Assembly: GCA_027620595.1 (NCBI GenBank)
Contig: JAQCDI010000093.1
Coordinates: forward strand, 1 to 8,634
From: Bacteroidota bacterium
GTDB lineage: Bacteria; Bacteroidota; Rhodothermia; Rhodothermales; UBA10348
Length of the DNA stretch: 8,634 nucleotides
Reading direction: 5' to 3'
Each line of letters begins with the position of its first letter. Within the stretch, counting starts at the first letter, position 1. Positions 5,121 to 8,634 of this stretch are shown here, one piece after another. The translations under genes were made by a program, and so were the position numbers. The notes below the pieces were generated by a model. That model did no database searches, had not been told where the DNA came from, and worked only from the letters and a program-made list of their open reading frames with translations.

Positions 5121-6382
5121 GGGAGGCGCCGGATCCTCGCTCGGAGGGCAGTGGCGGCCGCATGATCCGCAGATCCGGGCTCCCACCTGGCAAGGAGGCC
5201 TTCCAGGTGCAGCAGGGCATCGTCACTCTGGCCCGATGCGGCCAGGGATTCGGCATAGACCAGTTCCACCGGAGGGAAGCCCGGGAACAGGAGTCGGGCA
5301 GTTTCCGCCATGTCCACCGCCCGGGCAGCCTCTTTGGCCACCATCCAGGCACGGGTACCCTCAACCCAGACGTCCAGATGACGCGGAAATGCGTCCACGT
5401 GTTCGGTGGCCAATAGCGCCGCTTCCCGGGCCTGGTCGTGTACCGTCAGGAAGCGGATCAGCACCAGCGCGGGCTGTTCTGCATCGGGAGCAGCCACCCA
5501 GGCGGATCGCAGCAGGCCCAGGGAGTCTGTCGGGGCGGCCGACACGTCGGCCGCCCCGGTGGGCAGGCCGGGCAGACCGGCCTCGGAAAGAAGGAAGCGG
5601 TCCGGAATACGGGCGTCCAGATCGGCGAGCATGGCTGCCGCCGTTGCGTCATCCGGGTCCAGCCGAACGAGGGGAACCAGTGTTTCACTGGCTTCTGGCC
5701 AGCGGCCCAACTGCATCTGCAGACGGGCCAGTTGAAGGGCGTGATCCCAGGTACCGGTAAGCCCGGCAAGCCGCCCGGCCGCCGATGCGGCCTGTTCCAG
5801 GTTGCCGGCAGCCGCCATGGTCGAAACGGCCTGCTCGAGGATGGTCACGTTGTCCGGAAACCAGGATAGGCTACGGGAGGCAAGTTGCAGGGAGAGCGCC
5901 GCCGATCCTCGCGCCATCAGATCTGAAAGGTGCCGAAGCAGGAGGGCCGGTTCCACGCCTTCCAACGCCAACAGTCGATCCACTGCGCGCTGCGATGCCT
6001 GCGGATCGCCCGAAGCCAGTGCCAGATCCAGATCCTGGGAAACGAGCTCCGGCCGGGACGGGGACAGGGTCAGGGCCTGATCGAGATAGAACCGCGCTGT
6101 TCCAAGGTCTCCCCACGCTGCCTGGGCCTGTGCCATGGCGCCCAGCAAGGCAGGATTCCCGGGATGCACCTTGAGCCCTTCGGAGAAGACGGCCACCGCC
6201 CGGTCGGGGTAGCCGTTCTGCAGCCAGGAAAGTCCCCGGATCATGACCCGTTCGGCGTGCACGTCCATTTCCAGTCCGCTCTGGGCCTGGACCATCCGCG
6301 GAGCCAGGGAGGCAAGCAGCAGGCACAGTCCCGGAAGCAGGACTGCCCGCGAGAGAGCGAGCCATGTCAGACGGTTGTGCAT
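5117..6382 (-). CDS. Secreted tetratricopeptide-repeat protein
   Basis: The protein has 421 residues. A signal peptide covers about 1-33 (hydrophobic AVLLPGLCLLLASLA, probable cut after VQA). Helical TPR-like repeats fill about 43-255 and 288-400. Clear units include GLSWLQNGYPDRAVAVFSEG (about 50-69), ALLGAMAQAQAAWGDLGTAR (78-97), and the later AESLAASGQSDDALLHLEGL (377-396). Between the two blocks lies an Ala/Pro-rich linker (about 268-288), whose DNA forms a perfect hairpin. TPR domains are protein-interaction scaffolds; partners here are likely the co-encoded DUF4292 and EnvC-like proteins, by context only. The start at 6380-6382 was preferred over an in-frame ATG 36 bp upstream because it puts the signal peptide at the N-terminus. 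It is the first gene of the minus-strand operon, and its stop overlaps the DUF4292 start. Confidence 0.85.
   Translation of the reverse strand: MHNRLTWLALSRAVLLPGLCLLLASLAPRMVQAQSGLEMDVHAERVMIRGLSWLQNGYPDRAVAVFSEGLKVHPGNPALLGAMAQAQAAWGDLGTARFYLDQALTLSPSRPELVSQDLDLALASGDPQASQRAVDRLLALEGVEPALLLRHLSDLMARGSAALSLQLASRSLSWFPDNVTILEQAVSTMAAAGNLEQAASAAGRLAGLTGTWDHALQLARLQMQLGRWPEASETLVPLVRLDPDDATAAAMLADLDARIPDRFLLSEAGLPGLPTGAADVSAAPTDSLGLLRSAWVAAPDAEQPALVLIRFLTVHDQAREAALLATEHVDAFPRHLDVWVEGTRAWMVAKEAARAVDMAETARLLFPGFPPVELVYAESLAASGQSDDALLHLEGLLARWEPGSADHAAATALRARIRRLP
5531..5558. repeat. Perfect 13-bp inverted repeat inside the TPR gene
   Basis: The arms CGGGGCGGCCGAC (5531-5543) and GTCGGCCGCCCCG (5546-5558) are separated by two bases. 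The repeat encodes TGAADVSAAP (residues 275-284) in the linker between the two TPR blocks. No U-tract follows on either strand. Confidence 0.6.
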
Positions 6383-6407
6383 GTCCCCGGAACGGCGCTG
6401 CTGCCCC

Positions 6408-6422
6408 GCCGGTTTCACCGGC
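6408..6422. promoter_or_regulatory. Short palindrome in the divergent intergenic region
   Basis: GCCGGT (6408-6413), loop TTC, and ACCGGC (6417-6422) lie 26 bp before the TPR start, in the 121-bp gap between the divergent TPR and GCS2-CBS genes. It could be an operator or a 5'-UTR hairpin of the TPR operon. In GC-rich DNA such 6-bp arms are not rare. Confidence 0.2.
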
Positions 6423-6442
6423 CACCGCGTGGGGCACCTCGG

Positions 6443-6473
6443 TTGTTTCTTCTGGCAGGCATGGTTACTCTGG
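6443..6473 (+). promoter_or_regulatory. Possible Bacteroidota-type promoter for the GCS2-CBS gene
   Basis: TTG (6443-6445) is followed after exactly 20 nt by TACTCTGG (6466-6473), a partial match to the TAnnTTTG element at the spacing used by the Bacteroidota primary sigma factor. This would give a short leader before the ATG at 6504. The match is imperfect. Confidence 0.3.
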
Positions 6474-6503
6474 CCGTGCCATCCCCGTTACCCTCCGTCT
6501 GCC

Positions 6504-8441
6504 ATGGGATTACAAGACGTCGCGAAGAGTGAGAATGCTGCGCAGATCCGGCGCTTCACCCGGCACATCATGCAGGACATGCGGGCGCTCGAGTACATGC
6601 TCGACAGCGGGATGTTTGAAACCGACATCCAGCGCATCGGTGCCGAGCAGGAACTCTTCCTTGTGGATCGCAATGCGCAACCGGCCCCGCTGGCCGAGGA
6701 AGTCCTTGCGTTGAGCCAGAATCACCGGATCGTCAATGAGCTGACGCGCTTCAATCTGGAGGTGAATCTCGATCCGCTGGAATTTGCGGGCGGCTGTTTT
6801 TCGGCCATGGAGGCCAACCTCAACGAGGTGATGGAGGAAGTGCGGGGGCTCTGCGCCAAAGTGGACGCCGAGATCGTGATGGCGGGCATCCTGCCCACGA
6901 TCCATGCCTGGGATCTGCGCCTGGAGAACATGGCGCCCAAGCAGCGCTATTACACCCTCAACGACACGATCATGTCGCTCAAGGGCGGCATGGCCCAGTA
7001 TCACATCCGGGGCGTGGACGAGCTCTTCTTCCAGCATGACAACATCATGGTGGAAGGATGCAACACGAGCTTCCAGGTCCACCTGCAGGTCACGCCCGAG
7101 CGGTTCGCCCACATGTACAACGTGGCCCAGCTGGTCTCGGGCCCCGTGCTGGCCGCTGCGGCCAACTCGCCGATACTCTTCGGCAAGCGGCTCTGGCGGG
7201 AAACCCGGATTGCCCTTTTCCAGCAGGCGGTGGACACCCGATCGAGCAACCTGTATCTGAGGGACATGAGTCCGCGCGTGCATTTCGGCACGGAATGGGT
7301 GGACGAATCGGTACTGGAGATCTTCCAGGAGGACATTGCCCGGTTCCGGGTCATCATGACCAGCGAATATGAGGATCCGTTCGAGGCCCTCCGCAACGGG
7401 GACGTGCCGAAGCTGCGGGCGCTGCAGTTGCACAACGGGACGGTATACCGCTGGAATCGGGCCTGCTATGGCATCAGTGGGGACAAGCCACATCTGCGCA
7501 TAGAGAACCGGCTGTTGCCGAGCGGACCGACCGTGGTGGATGAAGTGGCCAACGCGGCATTCTGGACGGGCCTGGTGTACGGCTTGGCCGAAGAGATTCC
7601 CGACGTGCGGCCCCGGCTGACCTTCGACGATGCCAAGAGCAACTTCATCGGCGCCGCCCGTCGGGGGCTGGCCTCCGAGATGGACTGGGTGGATGAGAAC
7701 CGCTACAGCGCGCCCGAATTGATCCGGGGGCAGCTCCTGGATGTGGCCCGCAAAGGTCTGCAGCGGCGTGGCGTCCGGGACGAGGACATCCAGCGCTACC
7801 TGGGCATCATCGACGATCGCGTGGCCTCCAAGCGCACAGGTGCGCAGTGGCAGCTCTACTCCCTGGCCGGCATGAAGAAGGTGGGCAACTCCACGCGTTC
7901 CGAGCGTCTGGATACGCTGGTCCATTGCATGATCAAGCGCCAGAAAGACGGTTCGCCCGGACATGAATGGGAATTGGCACAATTGGAGAGCCGACCGCTC
8001 AATACGATCCATGGCACGCGGGTGGAGCATTTCATGACCACCGACCTGTTCACGGTCCGCGAGGACGAGCTCATCGAGTTCGTGGCCGTGCTCATGGGGT
8101 GGCGCCACATACGCCACGTTCTGGTCGAGGACGAGGACCATCGGCTGGTGGGCATAGTGACACACCGTTCCATCCTCCGCTTCCTGACCGACGTCCAGGA
8201 TGGGGATGAGGGGCGGGACCAACCGGTCTCGGCCATCATGGTGCGCAATCCCATCTCTGTTTCCCCCGAGACGGCCACCACCGAAGCCATACGGATCATG
8301 CGCGAAAAGAACGTAGGGGCGCTTCCGGTGGTGCTGGGCAAACAACTGGTGGGGGTACTCACGGAAACCGACTTCAACCTGCTGGCCGCACGGTTTTTCG
8401 AAGAGGGCACCGGGTCCCGGGATCTGGATCTTGGCCCCTGA
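6504..8441 (+). CDS. Glutamate-cysteine ligase-like (GCS2) protein with C-terminal CBS pair
   Basis: The protein has 645 residues. The N-terminal part (about 40-430) belongs to the GCS2/YbdK-like ATP-dependent carboxylate-amine ligase family. It shows the signature GAEQELFLVD with acidic Glu48, Glu50 and Asp55, then NLEVNLDPLEF (Glu86, Asn88), NTSFQVHLQV and a late HLRIENRLLPSGPT. These enzymes join glutamate to an amine such as cysteine using ATP. A linker region (about 430-505) leads to two CBS domains. CBS1 runs about 507-561 (VEHFMTTDLFTV to GIVTHRSILRFL). CBS2 runs about 570-625 (VSAIMVRNPISV to GVLTETDFNLLA). CBS pairs usually bind adenine nucleotides and regulate the attached enzyme. 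YbdK-type proteins have about 370 residues, so the CBS fusion is an extra layer. The ATG at 6504 was chosen because upstream in-frame sequence reads as noise and overlaps the divergent TPR gene. The substrate is unknown; it should not be called gshA. Confidence 0.9.
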   Translation: MGLQDVAKSENAAQIRRFTRHIMQDMRALEYMLDSGMFETDIQRIGAEQELFLVDRNAQPAPLAEEVLALSQNHRIVNELTRFNLEVNLDPLEFAGGCFSAMEANLNEVMEEVRGLCAKVDAEIVMAGILPTIHAWDLRLENMAPKQRYYTLNDTIMSLKGGMAQYHIRGVDELFFQHDNIMVEGCNTSFQVHLQVTPERFAHMYNVAQLVSGPVLAAAANSPILFGKRLWRETRIALFQQAVDTRSSNLYLRDMSPRVHFGTEWVDESVLEIFQEDIARFRVIMTSEYEDPFEALRNGDVPKLRALQLHNGTVYRWNRACYGISGDKPHLRIENRLLPSGPTVVDEVANAAFWTGLVYGLAEEIPDVRPRLTFDDAKSNFIGAARRGLASEMDWVDENRYSAPELIRGQLLDVARKGLQRRGVRDEDIQRYLGIIDDRVASKRTGAQWQLYSLAGMKKVGNSTRSERLDTLVHCMIKRQKDGSPGHEWELAQLESRPLNTIHGTRVEHFMTTDLFTVREDELIEFVAVLMGWRHIRHVLVEDEDHRLVGIVTHRSILRFLTDVQDGDEGRDQPVSAIMVRNPISVSPETATTEAIRIMREKNVGALPVVLGKQLVGVLTETDFNLLAARFFEEGTGSRDLDLGP

Positions 8442-8459
8442 CCTCCCTTCTTGAACCGA

Positions 8460-8482
8460 CTGCAATGTCCGCCGCATTGCAG
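8460..8482. repeat. Hairpin downstream of the GCS2-CBS gene
   Basis: CTGCAATG (8460-8467) and CATTGCAG (8475-8482) form a perfect 8-bp stem with a 7-nt loop, 18 nt after the stop codon and 56 nt before the next start. No T-tract follows on the + strand. It may be a weak or factor-assisted terminator, a transcript-stabilising hairpin, or an operator of the next gene. The rest of 8442-8538 shows no recognisable promoter. Confidence 0.4.
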
Positions 8483-8538
8483 CCACGGAATCCGGCCGCT
8501 CTGGCCACAGGCGAACCTCCCATCACACCCGCACTCCC

Positions 8539-8634
8539 ATGAAACGCTTCCTTTTCTCCTGGGCGGCCCTGCTGTTGGCCGTCGTTGCATTCCAACCGGC
8601 CCTGGCCCAGAAATCGGCCATCCGGGCCGGACAC
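8539..8634 (+). CDS. N-terminus of an exported protein (partial), possibly an amidohydrolase
   Basis: The ATG at 8539-8541 opens a frame that runs to the window edge (32 codons). It encodes a textbook Sec signal peptide: MKR, a hydrophobic core FLFSWAALLLAVVAF, then QPALA with probable cleavage before QKS. The first mature residues, QKSAIRAGH, resemble the opening strand of secreted amidohydrolase-superfamily proteins (AIRAGxLID pattern), but nine residues cannot prove this. It has the same orientation as the GCS2-CBS gene, 97 bp downstream. Confidence 0.75.
   Translation, partial: MKRFLFSWAALLLAVVAFQPALAQKSAIRAGH

Noticed and set aside
6510..8486. 658-codon open frame on the minus strand
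   Set aside because: It lies antisense to the GCS2-CBS gene over nearly its whole length, with no recognisable domain and a His-rich shadow composition.
1..8634. CRISPR arrays, tRNA/rRNA genes, insertion sequences, phage or attachment sites
   Set aside because: No regularly spaced repeats, RNA gene signatures, transposase-like ORFs or terminal repeats were seen on either strand. Composition looks uniform, with no sign of an inserted island.

Overview
The window is a GC-rich (roughly 60-65% by eye), densely packed bacterial chromosome segment. Several traits point to Bacteroidota in the broad sense, most likely a high-GC Rhodothermia-type lineage. These are a LolB-like DUF4292 lipoprotein beside an EnvC/M23 protein, almost no Shine-Dalgarno motifs before the start codons, and a possible TTG / TAnnTTTG-type promoter. 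This placement is inference; no rRNA or marker gene was available.

Layout. Positions 1-66 hold the last 21 codons of an unidentified + strand gene that converges, stop codon against stop codon, on a minus-strand unit at 67-730. That unit contains a 29-codon ORF encoding a peptide with 8 cysteines (641-730), followed 10 nt later by a SigZ-type ECF sigma factor (67-630). A perfect hairpin terminator at 907-946 separates this unit from lpd (dihydrolipoamide dehydrogenase, 969-2387, minus). Upstream of lpd on the same strand are an N-terminally extended RpiB-like sugar-phosphate isomerase (2500-3141), an EnvC-like degenerate LytM/M23 protein (3193-4368), a DUF4292 lipoprotein (4365-5120) and a secreted TPR protein (5117-6382). 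The last three overlap by ATGA junctions and form a clear cell-envelope operon, which may read on into rpiB and lpd. A 121-bp divergent intergenic region leads to a + strand gene encoding a glutamate-cysteine-ligase-like (GCS2) domain fused to two CBS domains (6504-8441). The window ends inside a + strand gene with an N-terminal signal peptide (8539-8634).

How the genes fit together. TPR, DUF4292 and EnvC look like an envelope module combining lipoprotein handling with control of peptidoglycan hydrolysis. RpiB and Lpd are central-metabolism enzymes. The GCS2-CBS protein is probably a nucleotide-regulated ligase of unknown substrate.

The most novel element is the poly-cysteine mini-ORF in front of sigZ. 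It carries the only convincing ribosome-binding site in the window, and sigZ itself lacks one. SigZ also has five cysteines near its C-terminus, and its early coding region holds a perfect 15-bp hairpin. Together these suggest a previously unnoticed thiol-, metal- or cysteine-responsive control unit. No CRISPR array, tRNA, rRNA, transposase or attachment site was seen.
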